From NCBI GenBank assembly GCA_034437795.1, contig DAOTTI010000236.1:1-10517 (forward strand): DNA of 10,517 nucleotides, read 5' to 3'. A model generated the notes under the pieces. That model ran no database searches. It was not told the origin of the DNA and worked only from the letters and a program-made list of their open reading frames with translations. The position numbers were made by a program, and so were the translations under genes. This DNA comes from DAOTTI01 sp034437795 (GTDB lineage: Bacteria; Chloroflexota; UBA11872; UBA12225). This document shows, one piece after another, positions 1 through 7,476 of this stretch (positions are counted from its first letter, which is position 1; each line of letters begins with the position of its first letter).

Positions 1-2
1 AC

Positions 3-866
3 CGGCTGATCACGGCGGAGCGGGTGCTGCTGGAGCAGACGCTGCGGGGCAGCATCCAGACCCTCACCGACATCCTGGCTCAGGTGAACCCGGCGGCCTT
101 TGGGCGAGCGATGCGCGCCAAGGGCCTGGCTGGCGACCTGGCCGGCCGCTGCGGCGACCGGGACCGCTGGCAGATCGAGGTGGCGGCCATGCTCTCGCAG
201 CTGGGCTGCGTGATGCTCCCGGCGGAGACGGTGGAGAAGATCTACTTCGGGCGGGGCCTCTCTCGCCCTGAGCAACAGATGGCGGACCGGCTGCCCCAGA
301 TCGCGGAGCGGCTGCTGGCCAGCATTCCGCGCCTGGAGGAGGTGCGCCGGATCATCCTGTACCAGGCCAAGCGCTTTGACGGCAGCGGCCTTCCGGAGGA
401 TGGCCTGAAGGGGGAGGACATCCCGTGGGGGGCCAGGGTGCTGAAGGTGGCCCTGGACTTCGACGTCTTGCAGGGCCAGGGGCTGGCCCCCCTGCTGGCA
501 CTGGAGACGATGCGCAACCGCGCCGGCTGGTACGACCCAACGGTGCTGACGGCGCTGGCGGACCTGCTGGGGGCCGCGGCCGGCGCGACCGAGGTGCGCG
601 AGGTGGCCCTGCGCACGGTGCAGCCGGGGATGGTCTTTGCTGAGGACGTGAAGACGGTGCGGGGGCAGCTCCTGATCGCCCGCGGACAAGAGGTGACGGA
701 GAGCCTGGCCGAACGGCTGCGCTATCTGTCACCCAGGATCGAGATTGCGGAGCCGGTGCGGGTGATCGTGCGCGTGCCGCCGGCCGCTGCCCCGGCCGGG
801 GTGGCCTCGGCGGGGGCCGACGGCGGACCCGCCCGTTCGCTGGCGACGATCCTGCTTGGCCGGTGA
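3..866 (+). CDS. Response-regulator-type protein with degenerate HD-GYP domain (5' end outside window)
   Basis: The frame is open back to the window edge (first full codon at base 3). Although a GTG occurs at 24, residues encoded before it (LITAERVLLEQT) fit the linker that follows a receiver domain in REC-HD-GYP regulators, so the gene very probably begins upstream. The visible part aligns in outline with an HD-GYP c-di-GMP phosphodiesterase domain, but the key residues are replaced: the HD pair position reads MLSQLG (189-206), the HHE position reads YQAKR, and GYP reads GLP in FDGSGLP (375-395). The distal GARVLKVALDFDVL block is kept. A C-terminal module with PGMVFAEDV and GQLLIARGQEVT follows. 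By family knowledge such a protein would bind partners or ligand rather than hydrolyse c-di-GMP; that is inference. It precedes the flagellar genes but is separated from them by an AT-rich palindrome, so co-transcription is uncertain. Confidence 0.8.
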   Translation, partial: RLITAERVLLEQTLRGSIQTLTDILAQVNPAAFGRAMRAKGLAGDLAGRCGDRDRWQIEVAAMLSQLGCVMLPAETVEKIYFGRGLSRPEQQMADRLPQIAERLLASIPRLEEVRRIILYQAKRFDGSGLPEDGLKGEDIPWGARVLKVALDFDVLQGQGLAPLLALETMRNRAGWYDPTVLTALADLLGAAAGATEVREVALRTVQPGMVFAEDVKTVRGQLLIARGQEVTESLAERLRYLSPRIEIAEPVRVIVRVPPAAAPAGVASAGADGGPARSLATILLGR

Positions 867-964
867 TCCCTCCAATGGGGGAGGAAGTTTAGGGGATTCC
901 CTGATAGGACGGGCGCCTCTCCCACCCTATGCTTTTCCCGCCACCAGGCCGAGGCCGGGTGAGC

Positions 965-1080
965 GCGGGAAAAAGAAAGAATGAAGAAGGAAGAAATAGG
1001 GGAGTTCCGGTCGCACTGATCTTTCTTCGTTCCCCTTTTTCCTTCTTCATTGTTAATTCTTCTTTATTCTCCATTGGGAG
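965..1080. repeat. AT-rich imperfect palindrome, element E1, upstream of flgC
   Basis: An AT-rich island in otherwise very GC-rich DNA. The 12-mer atgaagaaggaa (981-992) is answered by its exact reverse complement at 1039-1050, and gggga (999-1003) by tcccc (1031-1035), so RNA or single-stranded DNA could form a long bulged hairpin. A second small inverted repeat, ttttcccgc (933-941) and gcgggaaaa (965-973), abuts it on the left. A related element in the opposite orientation lies just after flgC. It resembles small non-autonomous intergenic repeats. It might also serve as an attenuator or weak terminator for the upstream gene, but there is no clean U-tract. Confidence 0.6.
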
Positions 1081-1086
1081 AGGGCT

Positions 1087-1554
1087 ATGGGCTTCTTGTC
1101 CGCGCTGCGCATTGCGGGGTCCGCGCTGACGGCGCAGCGGTTGCGCGCCGACGTGATCGCGAACAACATCGCCAACATGAACACGACGCGCACGGCGGAG
1201 GGCGGCGCCTACCAGCGCCAGCAGGTCGTCTTCGCCGCGCGCCAGGAGCGCCTCCCGTTTCGGACCATCCTCTTTGCCCGCGGGCTGCTGCCGGTGCCCG
1301 GCCCGGGTGGCTACGAGCGGCCAGGCGATGGGGTGCAGGTGGCGGCCGTCGGGCCGGATGGGCGCCCGGCCAAGCGCGTCTTCGAGCCGGACCACCCCGA
1401 TGCCGATCCCGAGGGCTTCGTGGACTATCCGGACATCGATCCAGTGACGGAGATGGCGGACATGCTCAGCGCCAGCCGCGCCTACGAGGCTAATGTGACG
1501 GCGCTCAATGCGGCCAAGGGCATGGCGGCCAAGGCGTTGGAGATCGGCCGCTAA
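1087..1554 (+). CDS. flgC: Flagellar basal-body proximal rod protein FlgC
   Basis: 155 residues, normal for FlgC. It shows both hallmarks of the family: the N-terminal rod motif (SALTAQRLRADVIANNIANM, with ANNIAN at residues 25-30) followed by GGAYQRQQVVF, and the C-terminal block with FEPDHPDAD, DMLSASRAYEANV and KALEIGR. These N- and C-terminal helices form the coiled core that stacks FlgC into the proximal rod above the MS-ring after export by the flagellar type III apparatus. The ATG at 1087 is preceded by gggagaggg (1076-1084), a strong but close ribosome-binding site that can partly pair with tctcc at 1068-1072. Unusually, its partner flgB is not adjacent but lies about 7 kb downstream, and flgC is bracketed by two related AT-rich palindromes. 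Identification is secure. Confidence 0.97.
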   Translation: MGFLSALRIAGSALTAQRLRADVIANNIANMNTTRTAEGGAYQRQQVVFAARQERLPFRTILFARGLLPVPGPGGYERPGDGVQVAAVGPDGRPAKRVFEPDHPDADPEGFVDYPDIDPVTEMADMLSASRAYEANVTALNAAKGMAAKALEIGR

Positions 1555-1558
1555 GGGG

Positions 1559-1637
1559 ATGAAGAATTAAGAAGGAAGAACGGAAGAAAGATCGACGCAA
1601 TATGCGTTCTTATAATTCGTCATTGTTCCTTCTTCAT
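1559..1637. repeat. AT-rich imperfect palindrome, element E2, downstream of flgC (inverted relative of E1)
   Basis: This begins within five bases of the flgC stop and fills most of the gap to fliE. The right arm ttccttcttcat (1626-1637) is identical to 1039-1050 of E1. The left arm carries aagaaggaagaa (1569-1580), identical to 984-995 of E1. The inner word gaagaaagatc (1583-1593) is the exact reverse complement of 1018-1028 in E1, so aligning the whole element to E1 requires inversion. It also contains a perfect small palindrome, acgca-ata-tgcgt (1595-1607), that E1 lacks. It could fold into a hairpin between flgC and fliE. Whether it is an inert repeat or regulates read-through cannot be told from sequence. 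Confidence 0.6.
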
Positions 1638-1664
1638 GCCTTTCGTAAAGGGAGCGGTTGATTG

Positions 1665-2087
1665 ATGGATATTCCCTTGCTCCGCATGCTCCCCGGCCCT
1701 GCTGGTCCGGAGTATGAGCTCGGCCTGGCGCAGCCGCGAGGGGCGGCGCCGGCCGGTGGGAAAGGTTCATTGACGGACGCGCCGGCTGCGCTTGGAATCG
1801 GGGCAGCCGATGCCGCGTCGGGCGCCCGGCAGGGCGGCACAGCCGGCGGAGGCGTGCGTGAGGTCATGGACTCCTTTGGCGCCTTCCTGGCGCAGGCCAT
1901 TGAGGACCTGAACCGGCTGCACCAGGCGGCCGACGCGGACGCGGCGCGCCTGGCCGCCGGAGAGCCGGTGGACCTGCACCAGGTGCTGATTGGCATGGAA
2001 CGGGCCAATCTGGCCATGGGCCTGGGACTGCAGGTGCGCAACAAGCTCCTGGAGGCCTATCAGGAAGTCATGCGCATGACCATCTAG
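1665..2087 (+). CDS. fliE: Flagellar hook-basal body complex protein FliE
   Basis: About 140 residues. The C-terminal half is a clear FliE: DSFGAFLAQAIEDLNRLHQAAD, then LAAGEPVDLHQVLIG, and the terminal LQVRNKLLEAYQEVMRM. FliE is the adaptor that joins the MS-ring and export gate to the rod. The first 60 or so residues are a Gly/Ala/Pro-rich leader, making it longer than the usual 100-110 residues. The start is either ATG 1665 (chosen) or the TTG at 1662; both follow the ribosome-binding site aaagggag (1647-1654). It is followed after a short gap by fliF, the standard fliE-fliF order. Confidence 0.95.
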   Translation: MDIPLLRMLPGPAGPEYELGLAQPRGAAPAGGKGSLTDAPAALGIGAADAASGARQGGTAGGGVREVMDSFGAFLAQAIEDLNRLHQAADADAARLAAGEPVDLHQVLIGMERANLAMGLGLQVRNKLLEAYQEVMRMTI

Positions 2088-2130
2088 GGAGCGAGAGCGG
2101 GAGACGCTGGTGAACGGGGAAGGCACAGGC

Positions 2131-3828
2131 ATGGCCCAGCTCCTCAAAGACCTGCCGGCCGTCTGGCGCGCGCTGGGGCGGACGCGCCAGGCGCTGGCCA
2201 TCGGCGCGGGGGCCGGCGTGGTGCTGGCCTTGATCGGCGCTGCCTTCCTGCTCCAGCGCCCGACGCTGGTACCCCTCTACACCGGCCTGAACGAGCAGGA
2301 CGCGTCGGCGATCGTGGCCAAGCTGAAGGAGCTGAAGGTCCCGTACAGCCTCTCGGACGGCGGGACCGCCATCCGCGTCCCCCAGGCGGCGGCTGCGGAC
2401 CTGCGGCTGCAGCTGGCCGGCCAGGGGCTGCCGTCGGGGAGCGGGGTCGGTCTGAACGGGTACGAGCTGTTCGACCGCACCAGCCTGGGCATTACCGACT
2501 TCGTCCAGCACCTAAACCGCCAGCGGGCCCTGGAAGGCGAGCTGTCGCGGACCATCCGGCGCCTGTCGTCGATCGAAGACGCGCGGGTGCATCTGGCCTT
2601 GCCCAGGGAGAGCCTCTTTCTGGCGCAGCAGAAGGAGACGACGGCGTCGGTGGTAATCAAGTTGCGTCCGGGGGCCAAGCTCAGCGACGAGCAGGTCTCC
2701 ACCATCCGCTTTCTAGTTAGCCGGAGCGTGGAAGGGCTGAAGCCGGAGAACGTGGTGGTGGTGGATACGGCAGGGAACACGCTGGGCCAGATGGACCCGC
2801 CGGGCGCCGCCAAGAACCGCGACGCGGCCACACGGCTGGAGGTGCAGCGCCAGCGGGAGGCCGAGCTGGAGCGCAAGCTGGCCAGCCTGCTGGAGCCGGT
2901 GGTCGGGCGCAATCACGCCGTGGTGCGGGCCAGCGTGGAGCTGGACTGGAGCCAGGTGGAGCAAAGGCTGGAGATCTTTTCGCCGGGCAACGCGCAGCCC
3001 CAGCCGCGGAGCATCCAGGACAAGCGGGAGAGCTTTACCGGCAGCGGCGCGGAGGGCGCGGGGGCGATCGGGGTGCCGGGGACCCAGGCCAACATTCCGA
3101 CCTACCAGGTGGCGCCCGGCGGGGCGCAGAACTCGACCTACCAGAGTTCCAACGTGGTGACGAACAACGAGCTTTCATCGGACCGCCAGCAGATTACGCG
3201 CCCGCCGGGTGACGTGAAGCGCCTGGGCATTGCGGTGATGGTCGACCAGTCGGTGCCGGCTGCGCAGGTGGACGTGATCACCCAGGTGGTGAGCGCCGCC
3301 GCCGGCATCCAGCCCCAGCGGGGTGACCAGGTCTCGGTGGTCAGCCTGCCGTTTGACGACAGTCTCAGTGCCCAGCTACGGGCCCAGGAATCGGAGCAAC
3401 GCAAGATGGAATGGATTGAGCTGGGGCTGAAGCTCCTGGGGATCGTGCTGGCTCTGGGCGGCATGTTCATGCTCTTCCGCACGCTGACGGGGGCGGCGCG
3501 GCCCAGGCAACCGGCGGCCCTGCCCCTGGCCACGCCGGCCGCGCTACCCGGCGAGCCGGCAGCGCTCCCGCCGCCGGAGACGGGGGCCGTGCCGGGCGAG
3601 CCGGAAGGGGGGCGAGGCGAGGCCGCGGCAACGGAGGAGACTGAGGCCAACGAGCGCCGGCGGCGCGCGATCGAGGCCGAGCTGGAGCGGCGCGAGCAGA
3701 TCCGCCAGACCATTGCCGAAATGATCAAGCAGAAGCCAGAGGTGCTGGCGGGGATCCTGAACTCGTGGCTGCAGCAGGGGGACACGGTGCCTGCGCCCCG
3801 CTCTACCGGCGGCAGCACCAGAAACTGA
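2131..3828 (+). CDS. fliF: Flagellar MS-ring protein FliF
   Basis: About 565 residues, typical for FliF. There is an N-terminal membrane segment (ALAIGAGAGVVLALIGAAFLL), then the YscJ/FliF ring-building domains (PLYTGLNEQDASAIVAKL, FDRTSLGITDFVQHLNRQRALEGEL, RTIRRLSSIEDARVHLALP), the FliF C domain, and a second membrane segment near residues 428-452 (WIELGLKLLGIVLALGGMFML). The cytoplasmic tail ends in a charged helix with MIKQKPEVLAGILNSWL, the part that in the family binds FliG. It forms the MS-ring in the inner membrane on which the switch and export gate assemble. ATG 2131 with ggggaagg upstream is chosen; an in-frame GTG at 2110, also with a plausible ribosome-binding site, would add seven residues. 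fliG follows closely. Confidence 0.97.
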   Translation: MAQLLKDLPAVWRALGRTRQALAIGAGAGVVLALIGAAFLLQRPTLVPLYTGLNEQDASAIVAKLKELKVPYSLSDGGTAIRVPQAAAADLRLQLAGQGLPSGSGVGLNGYELFDRTSLGITDFVQHLNRQRALEGELSRTIRRLSSIEDARVHLALPRESLFLAQQKETTASVVIKLRPGAKLSDEQVSTIRFLVSRSVEGLKPENVVVVDTAGNTLGQMDPPGAAKNRDAATRLEVQRQREAELERKLASLLEPVVGRNHAVVRASVELDWSQVEQRLEIFSPGNAQPQPRSIQDKRESFTGSGAEGAGAIGVPGTQANIPTYQVAPGGAQNSTYQSSNVVTNNELSSDRQQITRPPGDVKRLGIAVMVDQSVPAAQVDVITQVVSAAAGIQPQRGDQVSVVSLPFDDSLSAQLRAQESEQRKMEWIELGLKLLGIVLALGGMFMLFRTLTGAARPRQPAALPLATPAALPGEPAALPPPETGAVPGEPEGGRGEAAATEETEANERRRRAIEAELERREQIRQTIAEMIKQKPEVLAGILNSWLQQGDTVPAPRSTGGSTRN

Positions 3829-3851
3829 TGGCGTAGGGGAGCCGCGTACCG

Positions 3852-4979
3852 ATGGTGCTTGCGACGACGACGATGGCGGCAGCGCCGGGCGCGCCGGAGC
3901 GCGTCCCGGTCGGCGGCGCGCTTGGGGGCGCGGGGCTCGGCCTGCCCCTGCCGGGCGCTACCTCTCAGGAAGATGCGCTGGCCGGACTGACCGGCGTGCA
4001 GCGGATCGCCGCCTTTCTGATCGCGGTGGGCGAAGAGGCGTCGGCCCTGATCCTGAGGCACCTGCCGGAGGAGGCGATCGAGCAGGTGACGATGGAGATC
4101 TTCCGCATGCGCCAGGTGCCCAGCCGGATCACGGACGCGGTGCTGCAGGACGTGTACGACACGCTGCTGGCCGCCGACTACGTGGCGACGGGTGGGCTGC
4201 AGTTTGCGCGGGAGCTGATCCGGCGGGCGCTGGGGCCCGACCGCGCCGCTGAATTGATCAACCGCATCACCGCCCGCATCCGGTCCGGCCCCTTCGACTT
4301 CCTGCGCGACATCGATCCGGTGCAGATGGTCAGCTTCCTGCAGTCCGAGCACCCGCAGACCATCGCCCTGGTGCTCTCGCACCTGCCGCCCAAGCAGGCG
4401 GCGCTGGTGCTGACGGGGCTGCCGCCGGAGGTGCAGCCGGAGGTAGCGATCCGCATCGCGTGGATGGACCGCACCGCGCCTAACGTGGTGCGAGAGGTGG
4501 ACCGCCTGCTGCGCCAGAAGATCACGTCCATCGGGACGCAGTCGTACCAGGAGATCGGGGGCATCAAGTACCTGGTGGACGTGCTGAATTCGGCGGATAC
4601 GACCAGCTCCCGAGGGATCCTGGACGCGCTGGATGAGCGGCAGCCGGAGCTGGCGGAGGAGATCAAGAAGAACATGTTCGTCTTTGACGACGTGGTCAAG
4701 CTGACGGACCGCGACATGCAGCGCGTCAATCGCGAGCTGGAGTCCAAGGACCTGGCCCTTGCCCTGCGGGGCGCGAGGGATGAGGTGCGGGAGAAGTTCC
4801 TGCGCAACATGTCGCAGCGGGCGGCAGCCCAGCTTAAAGAGGACATCGAGCTCATGCCTCCGCAGCGGGTGTCCGTGATCCAGGACGCGCAGCAGCGCAT
4901 CGTGGCCGTGATCCGGCGGCTAGAGCAGGCGGAGGAGATCGTCATCGCCAGCGGGGGCGCGGGAGATCAACTGATCTGA
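3852..4979 (+). CDS. fliG: Flagellar motor switch protein FliG
   Basis: 375 residues against the usual 330-345. The extra length is an N-terminal low-complexity leader of about 44 residues rich in Ala, Gly and Pro, before the conserved GVQRIAAFLIAVGEEASALILRHL. The middle domain has the EHPQTIALVLSHLPP motif (from residue 166), and the C-terminal domain has the MFVF motif (residues 275-278) followed by the charged torque helix region with RDMQRVNRELESKDLALALRGA. FliG sits on FliF, forms the upper C-ring, and its C-terminal charges interact with the stator. The ATG at 3852 follows aggggag (3835-3841); the ATG at 3873 is an in-frame alternative that would trim seven residues. It is directly downstream of fliF, as usual. 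Confidence 0.97.
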   Translation: MVLATTTMAAAPGAPERVPVGGALGGAGLGLPLPGATSQEDALAGLTGVQRIAAFLIAVGEEASALILRHLPEEAIEQVTMEIFRMRQVPSRITDAVLQDVYDTLLAADYVATGGLQFARELIRRALGPDRAAELINRITARIRSGPFDFLRDIDPVQMVSFLQSEHPQTIALVLSHLPPKQAALVLTGLPPEVQPEVAIRIAWMDRTAPNVVREVDRLLRQKITSIGTQSYQEIGGIKYLVDVLNSADTTSSRGILDALDERQPELAEEIKKNMFVFDDVVKLTDRDMQRVNRELESKDLALALRGARDEVREKFLRNMSQRAAAQLKEDIELMPPQRVSVIQDAQQRIVAVIRRLEQAEEIVIASGGAGDQLI

Positions 4980-4985
4980 GGCGAA

Positions 4986-5107
4986 ATGCGGTATGTGGCA
5001 TGCGTAAGCGGGAAGGTGTGATGGGCGGGAGGCAGTACGTCGTGAAGCGAGGGCGAGCCCTGGGTGGCGGCGTGGCGAGCGGGCCGGCTGGGGAGGGCCA
5101 TGGTTAG
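4986..5107 (+). other. Two chained tiny ORFs bridging fliG and fliH (speculative)
   Basis: ATG 4986 follows gagg (4978-4981), which overlaps the fliG stop, and reads 11 codons to a TGA at 5019-5021. That TGA overlaps a second ATG at 5021 (TGATG), itself preceded by gggaagg (5010-5016). The second frame runs 28 codons to TAG 5105-5107, eight bases inside the fliH start. No homology is recognisable. The pattern would suit translational coupling across the 120-base gap, but open frames of this size are common by chance in GC-rich DNA. Confidence 0.2.
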
Positions 5108-6020
5108 GCAGGCCGGGCAGAAGCGGGAGCCAGCCGCCGAGGCGCCGCTGACCGGCAGTAAGAGCGTGCTCAAAGGGCCGGGGGTGCGGGTGAAGGCCCT
5201 GCTGGTAGGGAGCGCTGAGGAGCGGGCCGCGGCCCGAGACGGGCGCCCGGCCGGCGCCCCGGCCCAGGAGGGGCCCGACTTCCGCGCCTGGGGGAGCGCG
5301 CCGGCGCAGGCAGAGCGGCTGCTGGCGCAGGCCCAGGTCGAGCTGGGCCGGGCGAAGGCGGAGGCGGAGCAGATCCGCCAGGAGGCGCAGGCGCGCCTGG
5401 CCGAGGCGGGCGAGGTGATCGCCACGCTGGCGGAGGCGCGCCGGGTGCTGGAGGAGAGCCGCGCGGAGGCGGCGGCGCTGGTGGCGCGGGCGCAGGCCGA
5501 GGCGGGGGCGGTTACCGCAGCGGCGCGCGAGGCGGGGCTGGAAGAAGGCAGGCGGATGGGACTGGAGGAAGGGGCGCGGCTGGCCCGCGACGCGGTGCGC
5601 TATGAGCTGGAGCTGGCGCAGCAGCTGGCGGAACGGCTCCAGCAGGAGCGCGACCAGGTGATCGCGCGCGCGGAGCCGGCCATCATCCGGCTGGCTGTGG
5701 CCGTGGCGGGGAAGGTCATTGCGCGCGAGATCGACGCGGACCCGGACGTGCTGAGCGGGCTGGTGACGCGGGCCATGCTCAAGGCGGCGGGAGACGACCG
5801 GCTGCGCCTGCGCCTGCATCCCGAGGCCCTGGAGCGCCTGGGCGGCTATCTGGATAACCTGGTGGGGCGCTTTGCCGCGCGGGGCGTCGAGGTCGTGCCC
5901 GATCCCACGCTGGGGCCGGACGGCATCGTGGTGGAGTCCCGATCAGGGACGGTCGATGCCGGCGTCGGCACGCAGCTGGCCAGGATCGAGGGCGCGCTGC
6001 TGTCGGTGATTGGAGCGTAA
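5100..6020 (+). CDS. fliH: Flagellar export apparatus protein FliH (ATPase regulator)
   Basis: About 306 residues from ATG 5100. There is a low-complexity N-terminus, then a long Ala/Glu/Arg-rich coiled coil (roughly residues 65-185). Within it lies a GxxxG series with glycines at 146, 150, 154 and 158, a known FliH signature. The C-terminal domain has AIIRLAVAVAGKVIAREID, LRLRLHPEALERL, and the closing VVPDPTLGPDGIVVES plus SGTVDAGVGTQLARIE, as in FliH and ATP-synthase b/delta-like stalk proteins. FliH binds FliI as a dimer, holds it at the export gate and restrains its activity. GTG 5064 is an upstream in-frame start adding 12 residues, but it has a poorer ribosome-binding site. The gene order fliG-fliH-fliI supports the call. 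Confidence 0.93.
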   Translation: MVRQAGQKREPAAEAPLTGSKSVLKGPGVRVKALLVGSAEERAAARDGRPAGAPAQEGPDFRAWGSAPAQAERLLAQAQVELGRAKAEAEQIRQEAQARLAEAGEVIATLAEARRVLEESRAEAAALVARAQAEAGAVTAAAREAGLEEGRRMGLEEGARLARDAVRYELELAQQLAERLQQERDQVIARAEPAIIRLAVAVAGKVIAREIDADPDVLSGLVTRAMLKAAGDDRLRLRLHPEALERLGGYLDNLVGRFAARGVEVVPDPTLGPDGIVVESRSGTVDAGVGTQLARIEGALLSVIGA

Positions 6021-6107
6021 GCATGGCGATTGTGGCAGGGGCGCAGCCTAGACCAGTGCAAGGCCGGCCAGCGCGGCGGCCGGCGAGTGGAGCGTAGGCA
6101 TGGCGAT
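6011..6107 (+). repeat. Duplicated stop/start junction: 20-base direct repeats 77 bases apart
   Basis: tggagcgtaagcatggcgat at 6011-6030 and tggagcgtaggcatggcgat at 6088-6107 match at 19 of 20 bases. Each copy carries a ggag ribosome-binding site, a stop codon (TAA for fliH in the first, TAG in the second) and an ATG with the same spacing. The second copy starts fliI. The first opens a 24-codon frame (6023-6097) that ends at the TAG of the second. A further shared word, cctaga, occurs at 6047-6052 and 6120-6125, suggesting a decayed tandem duplication of the start of fliI. Confidence 0.75.
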
Positions 6108-7476
6108 AGCCGATCCGACCCTAGATTACCTGGCTGACGGGCCGGCGGAGGGAGAGCTGCCGGCCCTGGACCTGGCGCGGTTCTACCAGGTGCTGGACGA
6201 GCTGGATCCGATCCGGTGCACCGGCCGCGTGGTGCAGGTGATCGGGCTGACGATCGAGGCCGCCGGCCTGGCCTGCCAGGTGGGGGAGGTCTGCTCCATC
6301 GTGACGCAGCCCGGCACCCGCGCCGAGCCGATCCTGGCGGAGGTGGTCGGGTTTCGGAACGACCGGGTCCTGCTGATGCCCCTGGGTGAGATGGCCGGCA
6401 TCGCCCCCGGGAGCGAGGTGATCGCCAGCGGGAGCGGGTTCTCGGTGGTGGTGGGCCCCGGGCTGGTGGGCCGCGTGGTCGATGGCCTGGGGCGGCCGAT
6501 CGACGGCAAGGGGCCGATCGCGGGGCAGCGCTGCGGCGTGGGGCGGCCGCCGCCGGCGGCCCTGCTGCGGCAGCGGATCGTCGAGCCTCTGGCCACGGGG
6601 GTGCGGGCGATCGACGGGGTGCTCACCTGCGGGCGCGGGCAGCGGCTGGGGATCTTCGCCGGGGCGGGGGTGGGCAAGAGCACCCTGCTGGGGATGATCG
6701 CCCGCGGCGTCTCGGCCGACGTGACGGTGATCGCCTTGATCGGCGAGCGGGGGCGCGAGGTGCGGGAGTTCATCGAGCGCGACCTGGGGCCGGAGGGCCT
6801 GGCGCGAGCGGTGGTGGTGGTCTCCACCTCCGACCAGCCGGCGCTGGTGCGGGTGAAGGGGGCCTGGGTGGCGACGGCCATTGCCGAATACTTTCGCGAC
6901 CAGGGGCTTCACGTCTGCTTCCTGATGGACTCGGTGACCCGCTTTGCTATGGCCCAGCGGGAGATCGGCCTGACGGTGGGCGAGCCGCCAGCGGCCAAGG
7001 GCTATACGCCGTCGGTCTTCGCGCTCCTGCCCAAGCTGATGGAGCGCACCGGCGCCGCAGACCGCGGGACGATCACCAGCTTCTACTCGGTGCTGGTGGA
7101 GGGCGACGACATGCAGGAGCCGATTGCGGATACCGTCCGCTCCATTCTGGACGGCCACATCGTCCTCTCGCGGGAGCTGGCGGCGGAGAACCACTATCCG
7201 GCGATCGACGTGCTGAACAGCATCTCGCGCCTGATGAACGACGTCACCAGCGACGAGCACCGGCGGGCGGCGGGCCAGCTACGGGAGGTGCTGGCCACCT
7301 ACGCCGGGGCGCGCGACCTGGTCAACATCGGGGCCTACGTCGCCGGCAGCAATCCGGCCATCGACTATGCGCTGCAGGCGCTGCCCCGCGTGCGGGAGTT
7401 TCTGCGCCAGCCGGCGACGGAGATTGCCGGCTACGAGGCGACCCTGCAGGCGCTGGGGAGGCTGTTCGATGGCTAG
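6100..7476 (+). CDS. fliI: Flagellum-specific ATPase FliI
   Basis: 458 residues, typical of FliI, the ATPase of the flagellar type III export apparatus and a relative of the F1 beta subunit. Walker A is GAGVGKST (residues 188-195, Lys193). Walker B is VCFLMD, ending at Asp277, followed by SVTRFAMAQREIGLTVGEPP. Other family blocks are AKGYTPSVFALLPKLMERTG, TSFYSVLVEGDDMQEPIADT and HIVLSRELAAENHYPAID. The N-terminal domain (RCTGRVVQVIGLTIEA) matches the beta-barrel of the family. The start ATG has ggag seven bases upstream within the duplicated junction described separately. The 3' end overlaps fliJ by 8 bases, which argues for translational coupling. Confidence 0.98.
   Translation: MAIADPTLDYLADGPAEGELPALDLARFYQVLDELDPIRCTGRVVQVIGLTIEAAGLACQVGEVCSIVTQPGTRAEPILAEVVGFRNDRVLLMPLGEMAGIAPGSEVIASGSGFSVVVGPGLVGRVVDGLGRPIDGKGPIAGQRCGVGRPPPAALLRQRIVEPLATGVRAIDGVLTCGRGQRLGIFAGAGVGKSTLLGMIARGVSADVTVIALIGERGREVREFIERDLGPEGLARAVVVVSTSDQPALVRVKGAWVATAIAEYFRDQGLHVCFLMDSVTRFAMAQREIGLTVGEPPAAKGYTPSVFALLPKLMERTGAADRGTITSFYSVLVEGDDMQEPIADTVRSILDGHIVLSRELAAENHYPAIDVLNSISRLMNDVTSDEHRRAAGQLREVLATYAGARDLVNIGAYVAGSNPAIDYALQALPRVREFLRQPATEIAGYEATLQALGRLFDG

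Noticed and set aside
868..884. Small hairpin (cctcc/ggagg) just after the regulator gene as a terminator
   Set aside because: The stem is only five base pairs and there is no T-run after it.
1043..1070. Possible promoter (ttcttc and tattct, 16-base spacer) ahead of flgC
   Set aside because: Both boxes match consensus poorly and fall inside the AT-rich palindrome, where such matches are expected by chance.
3138..4382. 414-codon open frame on the minus strand across fliF and fliG
   Set aside because: It is a shadow of two unmistakable genes; its His/Gln/Arg/Asp-rich composition is typical of antisense frames in GC-rich coding DNA, and no domain is visible.
6121..7260. 379-codon minus-strand open frame opposite fliI
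   Set aside because: Antisense shadow of a highly conserved ATPase gene; its His/Arg/Pro-rich sequence has no recognisable motif.
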